Shown here piece by piece: positions 1-10,821 of a stretch of DNA of 64,000 nucleotides; positions within the stretch are counted from its first letter, which is position 1, and each line of letters begins with the position of its first letter. Location: contig NW_020289977.1 in the NCBI RefSeq assembly GCF_003144245.1, positions 62,001-126,000 of the forward strand. The letters are read 5' to 3'. The translations under genes were made by a program, and so were the position numbers. Under the pieces are notes generated by a model. The model was not told where the DNA came from. It saw only the letters and a list, made by a program, of their open reading frames with translations, and did no database searches. The stretch comes from Jaminaea rosea (lineage: Eukaryota; Basidiomycota; Exobasidiomycetes; Microstromatales).

Positions 1-626
1 TTACCTGGCACTGCCGAACCCGATATTGCATCAGGTGGCTTATGCTGCCATCCAGATTGCCACCACGGGGAGGGTGCTCTGGCTCCTCTTTGCCGCTGGA
101 TCACCGCTGGGTAAACTGGATGACGGCGGCGAGGCGAGACGCAAACGGGCTATGATCAGGAAGAGCTACGTCTTCGGGACTGCCGTCTTCTTGCTGGGAT
201 TCGCGATTTGGAACATTGATAATGCATTGTGGGTGGCATGACGGTAGCGAACAGCTGGCACATCAATGCTGACAGACGATCTCTCCCCTCTCCTCCCTTG
301 CCTGCACGCGCAGCTGCGACTCCCTCCGCGTCGCACGCCGCTACGTAGGCTACCCATTCGCGGTCCTCCTCGAGGGCCACGCGTGGTGGCATATGCTCAC
401 AGGCTACGGTGCATACCACCTCGTAGCTTCCGCCGGGCTCCTCGGCATGATCCTCAAGGACGATGCTCACACGTGGACCTTCAAGGGTTGCGATGCCCCC
501 TCGGCGGGTGCGAGGAGACGGGCTTTCTTGCTGCCAGAGGTGGCGCCTGATAAGGCTGCGGTGGCCAAGAAGAAGGGAGCGGCTGTGATGAATGGTCACG
601 CGAATGGCAAAGCCATGGCAGACTGA
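1..626 (+). CDS. Alkaline ceramidase, C-terminal part (5' end outside the window)
   Basis: Integral ER/Golgi membrane hydrolase that cleaves ceramide to a sphingoid base and a fatty acid (Ypc1/Ydc1/ACER family, CREST superfamily). Exons are 2-228 and 314-626; the 85-base intron starts GTGGGT and ends GCAG. The visible protein contains a membrane helix ending FAIWNIDNAF, joined across the intron to CDSLRVARR, then the motif EGHAWWHMLTGYGAYH. In this family the two histidines of HAWWH are zinc ligands of the active site. A last hydrophobic helix and a Lys/Ala-rich tail follow. The opening residues (PNPILHQVAYAAI) lie inside the family domain, so roughly the N-terminal half is missing. The IWNIDN and HAWWH signatures make the family call strong. 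Which yeast paralogue it matches cannot be told. Confidence 0.9.
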
Positions 627-668
627 GGGTTTATATATGACGCGATAATACCATCTCGATGACCCTGC

Positions 669-2615
669 TTACAGGTCGAGACCAAACCCGCCAGCATCTT
701 GACTGTGAACGTGCTCAGCGGGCCGCCTCACCGTCTCATGTCGCCGCTCCTGCGGCTCGCGTTGCTGTTGCTGCCCCTCTTGTGCTCTCTGACTCTGCCG
801 CATTACCTCCTCTTCCTCCCTCTTCAACCTTCCCCACTCCTTCCAACTAGGCAGGAGGCCACTCATGGCCGAGTCGGCCTGTCCCTCGCCCCTACCCTCA
901 GCAGCTTCACCCAGTCTGGCCATATCAGTCAACATTGCCACCCCCATCAGGCCGCGGCGCATATCCGCGTCAGAGGGGAAGGGGAGGGTGTACGGCGCAG
1001 AGGAGGTGGACGCGGCCGGATCCACCAGAGGCGCTTGAGAGGCTGAGCCGTTGGCAGCGGCTTCACGGTTTTGCTGCTCGGCGAGGGCGAGAAGAAGGAG
1101 CGAGGAAGAGCCACCGGCTGGTTGTGGCGGTTGCTGCTGTTGCTGCTGCTGTTGTTGCTGCGATTGTTGTTGGCCAAAAGTCGTTGCGGGCGTGGCAGAT
1201 TCGGCTGGAGTAGCTGAGGATGACGGGTGGGCTTCGCCATTCTTGTTGTCGCCTTCTGCGACGTCGCGCATAGAAGTGTCCTCTCCTGTCTGCTCTCCTG
1301 CTTGTCCATCTTGGCCTTGCGCCGTAGGCACAGCTGCTCCTGTCTCGCCGACCTTTTCCTTCGCTAGTATCGCAGCCGCTCCACCCCACCCAGGCGGGGC
1401 CGAAGTAGTACGGGCAAGCTCGGCCGCGTACGCTAGAACATCCGCCCTGTTCACCAATCTGAACCCAGACTGAACCTGTCCACCCTTCCCAGACTGTGCT
1501 TCTTTTTCTCCCACGCGCCCAGCGTGCCCTGCCCCTCTAGCAAGCAATTCCCTCAACTCCCCCGCCGCGTCCCTCAACTTCCTAACCCTCTCCCTTCTCG
1601 CTCGACGCAGCCTCCCGACCTCCTCTGAGAGGGAAGCTATACGCACTGTATTGGCGCGATGCGTTCTTGCGCGGAGCAGAGCTTCATCCAGCGATGCGTG
1701 CACCATGATCAGGCTGGGTAGCAAGGTTGCCGGAGTGATGGAGGAAGACGCGGACGACCCGCTCCAGATGGGGAGAGAGGCGAGGGAGGAGGGAGGCTCC
1801 TCCAGCTCGTCGTCATGTTCGTCGTCTTGCCTGATTCCACGATGGATCGATCGACTTTGCTTGCCTGGTCGAGGGATTGGGTCTGGCGGTAGGGCTGAGC
1901 CGGAGAAGGAAGACTGCAAGCTCGTGAGGAGTGCCTGGACTATTTGGGAGGACAGCCTGAAATGGAGCAGGAGCTCTGCGCCCATCGGCCTGCCGTGATC
2001 TGCCTCCTCGCTACCACGCACTCTCTTAGCTGGAATCATTTGCGCTGCAGTCTCAGCAGCCGTCGTCGTCGCTTCGAATCGTGCCTTCCTCCTCTCCTCC
2101 GCCCTCATCCCTTCCAACTGCCTAATGGCAACCGTCTGCTCCTCTATCCCCCACTTTGCGCCCTCCATCCCTCTACAAGCCTTCTCCGCCTTGCGATAGA
2201 CGTCACGTAGTTCACGTGCTTCGCGAAGGAGGGAGAGGCTCAGCTCAGTAGGAGTGGAGGAGGAAGCTGCGTCGCCAGGAGCGGCGGAGGAGGAAGAGAA
2301 GAGAAAGTCGTACAGGGAATGGTCGTCCTCCGATACTGCGCCGAGGGCTATCGAAGGACCGGTGGACGATGTCGCTGCTTCTGGCTCAGCCTTTGCTCTG
2401 CTAGTAGCGCTGCCATTGTCCTCTAGCTTGGACTCAGCACCACCTTCTTTCGCGATGGGCGTCGAAAGGGACTGACCGTCCTTTGCCGCCTGCTGTAGCA
2501 TGCCCACAATTCGCTGCAGGCGGGGAAGAATGCTCCTCACTAGATGAGGGTCGAGAACATCGTCCTCGCCGCTGCTACTGGCGGCGCCAGACTGTCCTTC
2601 CTTTGAGCGAGACAT
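669..2615 (-). CDS. MED4: Mediator of RNA polymerase II transcription subunit 4
   Basis: Med4 is a middle-module subunit of Mediator, the nuclear coactivator bridging regulators and RNA polymerase II. The intronless frame of about 648 residues contains the family's two fingerprints: RADVLAYAAELARTTSAPPG (about residues 387-407) and LPFPSDADMRRGLMG (about 543-557). Upstream is a helical stretch with Arg/Glu-rich heptads (EEVGRLRRARRERVRKLRDA). Between the fingerprints lies low-complexity sequence with a polyglutamine tract encoded by CAG/CAA triplets (reverse complement of about 1130-1180). Yeast Med4 is under 300 residues, so this copy is inflated by disordered insertions. I chose the ATG at 2615 (MSRSKEGQSG). 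An in-frame ATG at 2726 would add 37 residues with no family similarity. Confidence 0.8.
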   Translation of the reverse strand: MSRSKEGQSGAASSSGEDDVLDPHLVRSILPRLQRIVGMLQQAAKDGQSLSTPIAKEGGAESKLEDNGSATSRAKAEPEAATSSTGPSIALGAVSEDDHSLYDFLFSSSSAAPGDAASSSTPTELSLSLLREARELRDVYRKAEKACRGMEGAKWGIEEQTVAIRQLEGMRAEERRKARFEATTTAAETAAQMIPAKRVRGSEEADHGRPMGAELLLHFRLSSQIVQALLTSLQSSFSGSALPPDPIPRPGKQSRSIHRGIRQDDEHDDELEEPPSSLASLPIWSGSSASSSITPATLLPSLIMVHASLDEALLRARTHRANTVRIASLSEEVGRLRRARRERVRKLRDAAGELRELLARGAGHAGRVGEKEAQSGKGGQVQSGFRLVNRADVLAYAAELARTTSAPPGWGGAAAILAKEKVGETGAAVPTAQGQDGQAGEQTGEDTSMRDVAEGDNKNGEAHPSSSATPAESATPATTFGQQQSQQQQQQQQQQPPQPAGGSSSLLLLALAEQQNREAAANGSASQAPLVDPAASTSSAPYTLPFPSDADMRRGLMGVAMLTDMARLGEAAEGRGEGQADSAMSGLLPSWKEWGRLKREEEEVMRQSQRAQEGQQQQREPQERRHETVRRPAEHVHSQDAGGFGLDL

Positions 2616-2875
2616 GCTGCCGTAGATGGTGAAACGCGAAGGGAGGCGAAGCAGCCAAGTTCGGATCGAGGCACAAAGGATCGACGAGAGAAAGCGACGC
2701 ACGGACGGCCAGTCAACTTCAGCCACGCGGCACGACGTTCAGGCAAGTCGATGGTGAGATCAAGGTGTCAGAATGATGATGAGTGATTAGAGGAGTGCAG
2801 CGAAATGTAGAGTAAAACGAAAGAATGGGACAAACTATCACGACAGATCCGCACAGACCGCTCGTAAGCACATGC

Positions 2876-5800
2876 CTACTTCTTTTCCTCGTCCTTCCCC
2901 TTGTCTCCATCCCCTCCGCCAGCGCCTACGCCCGGTACCAGATGCGAGAGGGCAGACGTGGCTGCGTTGATGACCGAGGAGGGAGCGCCGAGCAGTGAAG
3001 AGGGAGCAGCGGTGGTGCTTCCCTTCTTGTCCGAGGACTGATGAGCAGTGGCCTGGCCGTCACTTGCGGGGGTCTCCTTGCCATCCAATCCACCTAGGAG
3101 CGTCGACCCAGACGAAGCGCGACTAGAGCTCGATCGGCTGCCTCCGGGCGTCCTCACCTCCGCGGCGGACGACGACAACACTGCTTCGCCCTTGGTACCG
3201 GCCTCCATCCTCAACGCAGCCAGATCAGTGTGGTGCCCTGTCCCGCTCTTGCTGCTCGCACCACTACTCCTCCTCCTCAACTGCTTAGCAAAATCGTCCC
3301 CGGCATCCAGCGCTGGTGACCCAAAGGCTCCCTGCTCGAAGCGCGGACGCGGGATCAGGTCGGTCGTGTAGCGTCGGAAGTCCGGGCTAGGCTTCTGCGG
3401 CGTGAGGACGACGTCGTCGCGATCTGGAGGGAACTGGCTCGCTACGCCCTCCAGGTCGAGATGTTGCACCGCGCTGCTCGTCGTGCTGTCGACGCTTCCT
3501 CGGGGCTTGTGACGAGCAGAGTCGGGTAGCAGGCGAAGGGAGGCGGAGCGTGTGGGAGCATTCTCCACAGAGGGAGTGCGCGGGGGCATACCAACGCGAT
3601 CCTTGCTGGCCTGACGTTCTTCACCTTCTTGCGGGCGAGGGGCGTTGCTGATCGCACGACGACGGTAGCGTGGTTGCTGAGCTGCCGGGTCATCTGGTCC
3701 ACCGCCTACAGAGATGCTGTTGAGCGTCTGACGAGGGCCGCGCACTGCCTGCGTAGTGGCGGGAGGGGCACTGCTAGCTACCACTGTGTCGTCAGCCGCG
3801 ACTGAGCTGGGCGTCTCCTGATTAGGCGTGCCCCCCGCAGGCGTCATAGCGATGCTGGACTTGGTTGGGCCAGAAGGAAAGGCCCTGCCTCCCATGTGCT
3901 CGCCCAAGGCCGACTCTCCAGAGGGGGTGATGGGGGAGGGGGCCGTGCCCGTGTCTGTGCTGTAAGGATCGGGCGAAGAGAGAGCGCCAAGTCCATGGCT
4001 ATTGCGCTTGACGCGGGAGAGGTCTGAGCTTGACCCACCCGACGAGGAGCCGGAGGATGCTTCGGAGGGTAGACCAGGCCGAAGAGAATCCATACCACCG
4101 CCCGCGTTGGAGCCGTTCGACTTGGATGGAGTGGTCTTTGCACTTTGGTAGTCCTGACTAGCAGTACTCGCGAACGCGCGACTGCCCACCGACGAGTCAT
4201 CGAAGCTGTGTCTGCGCGACGACCCGACGTCGTTATCGGGCCCCTCTCCTTCCTCCTCCCCATCCGCATCTCCGTCAGCCGTAGCAGCAGAGTCGGCTGT
4301 ACTCTCATCCCCATCTTCTCCACTCTCTCCGAACAAGGCTTCATACTCGCCCTTGACCTCGTCCGCCTCTTTTTGAAGCGCGCCCTTGAACTCCTGCAGC
4401 GAATTGATCAGCTCCACCTCTGCAAACTTGCTGAAAGGCTCGGGCCGCTCCCATTGCTCGATAATGCCGTGATACGCAGAGAGCCAAGGGTGCTTGAGCG
4501 CATCGGCGGCGCTGAGCCTCTCGCGAGGGTCCCAGGCTAAAAGCTTGTCGAGCAAGTCGAGCAGACCAGGCGAGGCACGCTTGAGGATCTTGCTGAGCGG
4601 GACCGGTGCTTGCTTCGGCAGAGACTCGACGTAGACGCGAGCACGCTCTGAGCTGATGCGGTCGATGACCGACTGCGAAGGTGGGCCAAGCACGCTGTGG
4701 ATGCGCGCAATCTGGTCGACGTAGTCTTTGCCGTCGAACAAGGGCTTGCCAGACGCCAGCTCCGCGAGAATACACCCGACGGACCACATGTCGATCTCTG
4801 TGCCGTAGCCCTCGCGGAACCCTAGCATGATCTCGGGAGCGCGATACCAGCGCGTGGAAACGTACTCGGTGAGCGGGCCGCCGGGGAAGTCGAGGCGGGA
4901 AGTGCGGATTGGCGGCAGCGTCTTCGGAGGGATTGAGGTCGCAGATGAGGATGACGGCCCGTCGACCTGCGGCGCATCTGCCACTTTGCTTGATTCTTCT
5001 TCTTCGGTCGCGGGACCAGCAAAGGCCCTCGCTAGACCAAAGTCACAGATGAACAGAGCGCAGTCGGCGTTGACGAGGAGGTTGCCCGGCTTGAGGTCGC
5101 GATGAATGATGTTGGCTGCGTGCATGTGGCGTACTCCTCGTAGCAGCTGGGCTGCAAAGTACTGCAAGTGGGCATCGGAGAGGGCCTGACCAGAGCGGAT
5201 GATCTGGCTGAGGTCGGCCTCGCTCGCTGAGAGGACGAGGTAGATTTCGGAAAAGTCCTGGCAGCGTGGCGCGGGAGAGGGAGGGCATGATGATTAGTTG
5301 GGGAGCGACGCATATAGTCGCCGCACCGCCCGTACTCACGATGAATGTGGTATCAAAGTCGATGAGGGCCGTGCAGTTCTGATTCTTGAGCATATGTCTG
5401 AGCACTGCCACCTCGCGCAGCGCCCTCCTCGCGAGCACGTCTCGCTCAAAGACGCGCGTGACCTTCTTGATGGCTACGTTGGTATCGAGCTCTTCATCTC
5501 GAGCTAGTGCAACGCATCCGTATGCACCGATGCCCAGCTCGCGTAGGAAGGTGTAGCGCTTGGGTACGTGGAAAGGAACACCTAAACAGCTAAAGGAATG
5601 GTAGCCCTTTGCTGCCAGCTTGTGAGCCGAGAGCGGGTGGTCTTCGCTATTGTGTCGGGGAAGATTCGGGGGCGGATTTGTACTGGATGCATTAGAGGCT
5701 TTGCGTGTCGTCCTTGACCTTGATCGCATCCCTTGCCTCTGGCCGACTTGCTGCACCTGAGCGGCAGATGCTACGCTAGCGCTTGTACATGAGGACGCCG

Positions 5801-6005
5801 TTGCCGACAGCGGCACAGCGGGTGCGGGTGCGGATGGCTGAGAGGATAGTGAGGTTGCCTCATTGCTGTTGTTGACTCGAGTGGCAGAAGAGCGACGAGG
5901 AGGCGTCGTCTTTGCTGGGGGCGTGGCTACTCTATGTGGTGCTGACGACGACTCGGCGACGGGCTGGTCCGCCGTCGCCGCCGCCTTCTCGTGATTGATG
6001 TCCAT
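2876..6005 (-). CDS. MAP kinase of the Slt2/Mpk1 type with activation-loop insertion
   Basis: Serine/threonine kinase of the MAPK family. Exons are 5340-6005 and 2876-5257, with an 82-base intron. In the 1015-residue model, residues 1-147 are disordered. The kinase core follows: glycine loop GIGAYGCV (about 158), lysine in VAIKKV, HRDLKPGN (about 274), DFGLAR (about 294), phosphorylation motif TEY (about 352) and STRWYRAPE. LVNADC before DFG and the overall spacing resemble cell-wall-integrity kinases (Slt2/Mpk1). Two oddities stand out. DFG and TEY are about 55 residues apart instead of about 15, and the C-terminus carries some 450 residues of Ser/Pro/Gly-rich tail. The start is the first ATG at 6005. 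An open extension to about 6104 has only a TTG codon, so an upstream exon is possible. Confidence 0.85.
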
Positions 6006-8197
6006 TTCGCTGTCCCCCGAGGACGGGGAGTAAGGTGCGCCCTTGTCCTCGCTGCGGACGATGCGCGAGACTTGTCCCTTGAGAGCAGCTGCGTTTGCAG
6101 CCAAATAGCTATAGAGGGCGTAAGACGTCTGTTGGACTACAATGGTGGGCCAGAGGCGGTAGAGGCGGTGGAGCTAAAGAGAGAAGCAGAAGCGCCGATT
6201 GGTTGGACCTTAAGGGCGGTGGCGGCCACGAATCAAATGAGTGAGGGGGTGGACCCTACGAAGGAGCGTAATTGGGCGGCGCTCGGCGGCGAGTTCGTGA
6301 TGCTGTGCCTGACTGAGCGTCGTGATGATCGGCGGCGTAACTCGCCTTGGCTGATGCCGAATGCCAGGATCGCGCTTCTCGGGGCGGGATGATGTTGATG
6401 TTGAGGGCAAGCAATTGCTCTTGCTCGTTGCTCCGGGGGATCGCTCGCCGCGGATCGAGAGATGTGTCGTTACGGGCCGCGGGAGACGACGAAGGAAGCT
6501 CGAGATTCGAGGCTCGCGGGGTCAGGAGCAGGGGCCGTACGGCGGGGGGGAGGTGAGGAGACGAGGGAGAGAGATTGCCGTCGGCGCGCGTGACCAGCTA
6601 CGTGTGTGGCTGATTGGCTCGCTCTGGCTAGGAGAGAGAGGAGATGTCGCACGACTCGCGGATTGCGGTGTGATGATGAGGATGGTAGTGAGGATGGCAG
6701 CAACAATCAGACGACGTCGTGGTCGCGATTATGCGCGTGGGCCTGGTGGTGGGCTCGATCGGCCAAATGTTTAGTGAGTTAGCCAGGCTGAGCGGGCGGC
6801 GACGCTCACGCTCGCAGGGTCCGAGCAACGGACGAGGCGAGGCGTGGCGTGAAAGCCTGAGTCAGGTTGTGTGGCGGCAGTCGCGGAAGACAATCGAGAC
6901 AAGCACTCTGCGAGCGACCAAACAGAGAGTAGTCGCAGATGAGTGGTAGTGACGAGGGAGATGGTAATGAGGATGCGAGAGAAAAGAAAAAGAAGAATCG
7001 AGAGGAGCGCCGGGGGGTGAGGGGCGGGGGGAGAGGACTGAGGCTGTGACGAGACAAGACGAGACTCGATGTAGGTTCTCCACGAAAAGCAAACATCAGC
7101 CTCGGCGTAGACATACGTCCTCTCTTCACTCGTCAGACTTTGGGGACGACGGCGGGGATGCAATGGGGGCTGGGCTGCGCAGCGAGATCGCGGTAAAAGT
7201 GGCGTGGCGCTCGCAGCTCTGCGATGACGGCCGGCGCGGACGATGAGCATCGAGCATCGAGGTGCGAGGTGCAAGGTGCAAGGTGCGAGACGACACACAA
7301 TCGAGCAGGGAGCAATGAGTGACGAAGGCTGCTCTCACAGCTACACGTTGCTCCCTATTCCTCCATCCCACCGGCGAGACATCACCAAGAATGGGCTGTG
7401 ACACCTAACCCCCAATTGCCGGCCGTTTGTGAGTGGGTTAGTCGTCGACCGGCCGCCTTGGCTACAGTTAGCTGGGCAATGGACTGTCTGTCACATGGGC
7501 CCTCCTTCTTCGCTCTGGTGCCGCCGTCATGATGATGATGAGCCTTGGCCGGCGGTCTCAGAGCACTAAAGAGCTTCATTGCCTCGCCGATGGCCGTTGG
7601 CATGCCGGCCGCCGTCTTCGCCGCGGATCACCGAGATATCCTGCCACACGCAGGCGTAGACAGCAATGCCCGACGCCGCCGCCGCCGCCGCCGTCTCTCG
7701 TCGATGGCAGGCATGCCTGCACGACGTCTGTCTGTCCGTGGTTCAACTACGACTTCACCCAACCGACACCGCTTCGATGGCGGGATGAACGTTGAACCCT
7801 AGTCGCAGCAGTCCAAACGCGCCTCGCAAAAAAATACTCCCCCATCCCCCCGCCCTGCCCCCCTCCCCTTCTGCCGCTCTGCTGCCGCCTTCACGCCGCC
7901 CCCGATGCCCTCTCTTTTTTTTTTTGGTTTCGAGGCCGAGGTCACGTCACTAATCCTCACAACTCAGCAGAAGCCGCCTCAGATCTCGGTCTCGATGGCA
8001 CTTGCCCCGCCACCTCATCGCAGCGGGCGTGTCGTACGTACGAAGAAGTGACGAGGAGAGGAGCAGCCTTGTCCTGTCGACTGCAACGCGACGCATCCGT
8101 CTCAACTACTCACAGCTCCTCGCTCTCGGACGAATGAGGCGGTCAGATCAGAGTGGCATTGTTGAGCGCGACTCCCAATCACGAGGAGCCCAAATCC

Positions 8198-8220
8198 GTC
8201 AGTCAGTCAGTCAGTCAGTC
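8198..8220. repeat. GTCA tetranucleotide microsatellite
   Basis: About 23 bases of uninterrupted GTCA repeat in the gene-free interval. The units are contiguous, so it is not a spacer-containing array. Confidence 0.9.
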
Positions 8221-8321
8221 GGCCAGCCTGTGACATACACACGCCAGGTGGCGGCGGCGAGAGGAAAGTAGCAAAAATAAGTCACGATTAGACTCAGCGG
8301 GCATCAGGCGGCGTAGCGTAG

Positions 8322-8460
8322 CGCAGGGCAGGGCAGCAGCAAGCAAGCAAAGCAAGCAGAGCAAGCAAAGCAAAACAAAGCATGGCAGTGGCGCGGTGTG
8401 GCATGGCATGGCATAGCATGGCATTGACCGGCCAAGCAGGCAGGCAGGCAAGCAAGCCAG
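8322..8460. repeat. Degenerate AGCAA / GGCAT / GGCA pentamer-tetramer patch
   Basis: About 140 bases dominated by imperfect short units: AGCAA or AGCAAAGC first, then GGCAT, then GGCA. The sequence is strongly purine-skewed and looks like slippage-generated simple DNA. No protein or RNA gene is evident. Confidence 0.75.
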
Positions 8461-8998
8461 CCTCTGCCTCCCCCACAATGCAAATGCTAGCAGGCAAGGA
8501 TAGGGGGGCCTGATTGGCAGCAAAAGGGCGTACACCCCTCTGCGAAGACAGGGGCTTAGCCTACTAGCAAGCGCCGGGACCTGTCCACAGTACCTGTCAC
8601 ATCTTCTTCCGGCATCGACGACAGGCTACGACAGTCGGCCGGTCTGCCGGATAGACTATCCGGAGTCGCGAGCAGTGTGAGAGAGTTCCAGCGTATCGAT
8701 CCCACCATGCTCATCGCCAGAGCCTTGTAGAGCGCCTCGTTAATGCCCACGAGGTAGGCGCGGTGGCTGGCGTGCTCTTGAAGGCTACGGGAGCTATTCT
8801 GAGACGAGAAGGGAAGACAGAGGGAAGCTTTGTGACCGGAGAATCTCAGACATTACCCCACACGACTTCGTCCACGTCTAGGCGCGACACGGGTCACACG
8901 TCACACGACACGTCCACGTTTCAGCCAGGTTTACAGATTGATGGATGCGACGGGATGGTTGTTTGAGTGACACGATTGCCATTTGGAGTGGACGATGA

Positions 8999-10574
8999 CT
9001 ATGATCCCCCTCCTCCGCGACCTTTGCCCCGCCTCCCGCCTCTCTTTGGAGCTCGCGGTGCCGCAGACCCCGGTACTCTGGTCGCTGATGTAGTTGCGCT
9101 CGAGCTCGCCTGCGCGCCCTGCCCACCATCGAAGTCAATGCCATTCTCCCCCACGCCATCCTCAGTTCCAGGTATGGCCGGCCTCTCATCCGCAGGCACG
9201 TACCGCACATCGAGTCCCTTTGGCTGTCTGGGTCGCTCTATCGCTGTCGTCTCCGGCAGATCGAGCTCCTCCTCGTCCTCACCTGCACTGCGGAAACAAT
9301 CATCATCCGGATCGATGACAAAGCCGAGCCTTTGGAGCTCCTCTTGCTCCCTCTCGTCTTCGAGATCGTCGTCCTGCTGGGCTGCATCCTCCTCCACCAC
9401 TGGGGCAGCTGCTGTGGAAGTCGATGCCGTCTCGGTGCCATTCGTCTGCTTCTCTTCGGCTTTTTTCTTCTTCGCGGGCTTGCTCCCATACATCACCTTG
9501 CCCTTCTTGCCAATCGTAAGCACCCTAGCCTGTCTCGGTGTGGGGCTATTCCCGCCTGCAACAGTCCCTGCTAGCCCATCAATTTGCCTCGCTCCACCCC
9601 TGCCCAGGGCAGCATTGACATTGTCCCTCTGCTGTCTGCCCCTCGAGTCTACACCCCCGCCCAACTCAGGAAAAACATCCACCGCCTGTCCCGCCTGTTT
9701 CGCTTTGTCCCTGGCGGCTCTCTGTGCCCTCAGCTGGTCCACCCTCCTCTGCTCCGCTTGTTGTGCCTTGACCCGCTCGTCACTCAACTCTGCCACTAGA
9801 GCTGCGCGCTTGCCCTCGTCACCGAGGAGTAGCGTGTGGCACGATGGGCAGGTCGCTCCGGGGTGAAGGGGTGGGGGTGAGTTGAGGCTGCATTGAATTA
9901 GCCCGCAGCTGGTGCAGATGGGGATACGATGTGAGGGAGAGTGTCGAAGCGAGCGACAGAAGCATGCCCGGGGACGGGTTGTGATGGGTGCGTCACCGGT
10001 GAGGGTTGCGAGATCAGAGTCGAGCTTCTTGATCGCATCGTTTGGGACTAGGTCGAAGGGTGAGGTTGAGGAGGGTGGCGGGGCTGCTGTGGGAGGGGCT
10101 GAAGGTGGCGGGCGTGGACTTGAGGGGCCTGCTTGAGGTGATGCTGCCGAGTTGAATGGCTTTGTGGCCTGCTTCGTATCAGCCTTGACCGACGCTCCAG
10201 TTGGCGCCTCCCTCGGTGTTATCGTCTTGGCTGGGGGCCACCTCGCCTCCACGTAGCGCTGAGTGAAGCTAGCCTGAGCTGTGCCTGGGCCGATGAGATC
10301 CTGCAGCGGGGGCACAGCGAGGGGTCAATGATCATCGAAGGGCGAGGCAAGACCAGGTGTGAGAGCTCACCCCGAGATGATGCCGTACAGCCTGCGCGTC
10401 GCTCAGCGTATTGAGGTAGGGGACAAGCTGCGTGGAGACCGTCTCGTTGTCTGCGAGGCAGAGGAGGGAGCCATGAGTCTACTGAATTGCTGAGTAGCTC
10501 CGAGACTGAGCCTTCGTACACTCACCTAGCCCGGTGAAAGAAGCAATTTGCCTCGTCACCTCCTGTGGGTCCAT
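8999..10574 (-). CDS. Activating signal cointegrator 1 / Rqt4-like C2HC5 zinc-finger protein
   Basis: Homologue of TRIP4 (ASC-1) and yeast Rqt4. In other organisms these act with an RNA helicase to split stalled ribosomes in ribosome-associated quality control. Exons are 10526-10574, 10371-10450 and 8999-10300, with introns of 75 and 70 bases, giving about 476 residues. The first exons encode a helical N-terminus (MDPQEVTRQIASFTGLG, then LVPYLNTLSDAQAVRHHLG) like the LLGLDEE...LxSLxD segment of the family. The zinc finger at about residues 156-197 reads CFC, CTSCG, QC and CPSC, matching the C2HC5 spacing. The rest is charged, with a Lys-rich patch and an RGG-like tail (GGRRGKGRGGGGS) that could bind RNA. 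No C-terminal ASCH domain is seen, as in Rqt4. Divergent from PRMT3, 247 bases apart. Confidence 0.82.
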
Positions 10575-10821
10575 CTTGATTGCTCCTTTCTTGATGCTAA
10601 CACAAACTCGTGGAGTCGCTCGACACGCACGCTCCTTCCTGCCTGTCCGTCCGTCCCTCTCTCGAGCGGACGGGCCACTCCTCTTCTCGCGCGTTTACGT
10701 AATCACAGCAATTTTGTGGAATCTCTCATTCGAGAAGCGGGCAGCCACTCGCACTTGATTGGCCGCCTTCCGCCTGTGCCTGGTGCGCCTTCTTCTTCAT
10801 CTAGCATCCACTCTCTACACG

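Larger units (their letters stand above)
6006..8998. other. Gene-free interval of about 3 kb with simple repeats
   Basis: This lies between the 5' end of the MAP kinase gene and the 3' end of the TRIP4 gene. I see no frame with recognisable protein similarity on either strand. The open frames are short, overlapping and of biased composition. It contains GA-rich tracts (about 6170-6560 and 6950-7030), a degenerate reiteration at 7244-7290, a GCC run near 7675-7695, a T run at about 7915-7926, a GTCA microsatellite and an AGCAA/GGCAT patch (separate entries). It probably includes a long promoter and leader of the MAP kinase gene. Unrecognised upstream exons of that gene cannot be excluded. Confidence 0.5.

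Noticed and set aside
6006-6104. In-frame extension of the MAP kinase N-terminus
   Set aside because: It has only a TTG at its head and no ATG; an intron acceptor-like CAG lies nearby, so I kept the ATG at 6005.
8322-8460. Repeat patch considered as a CRISPR-like array
   Set aside because: Units are 4-6 bases, contiguous and degenerate, with no spacers, and the genome is eukaryotic.
8967-9866. 299-residue Ser/Pro/Leu-rich frame antisense to the TRIP4-like gene
   Set aside because: Complement of low-complexity coding sequence; the opposite strand has the zinc finger and good splice sites.
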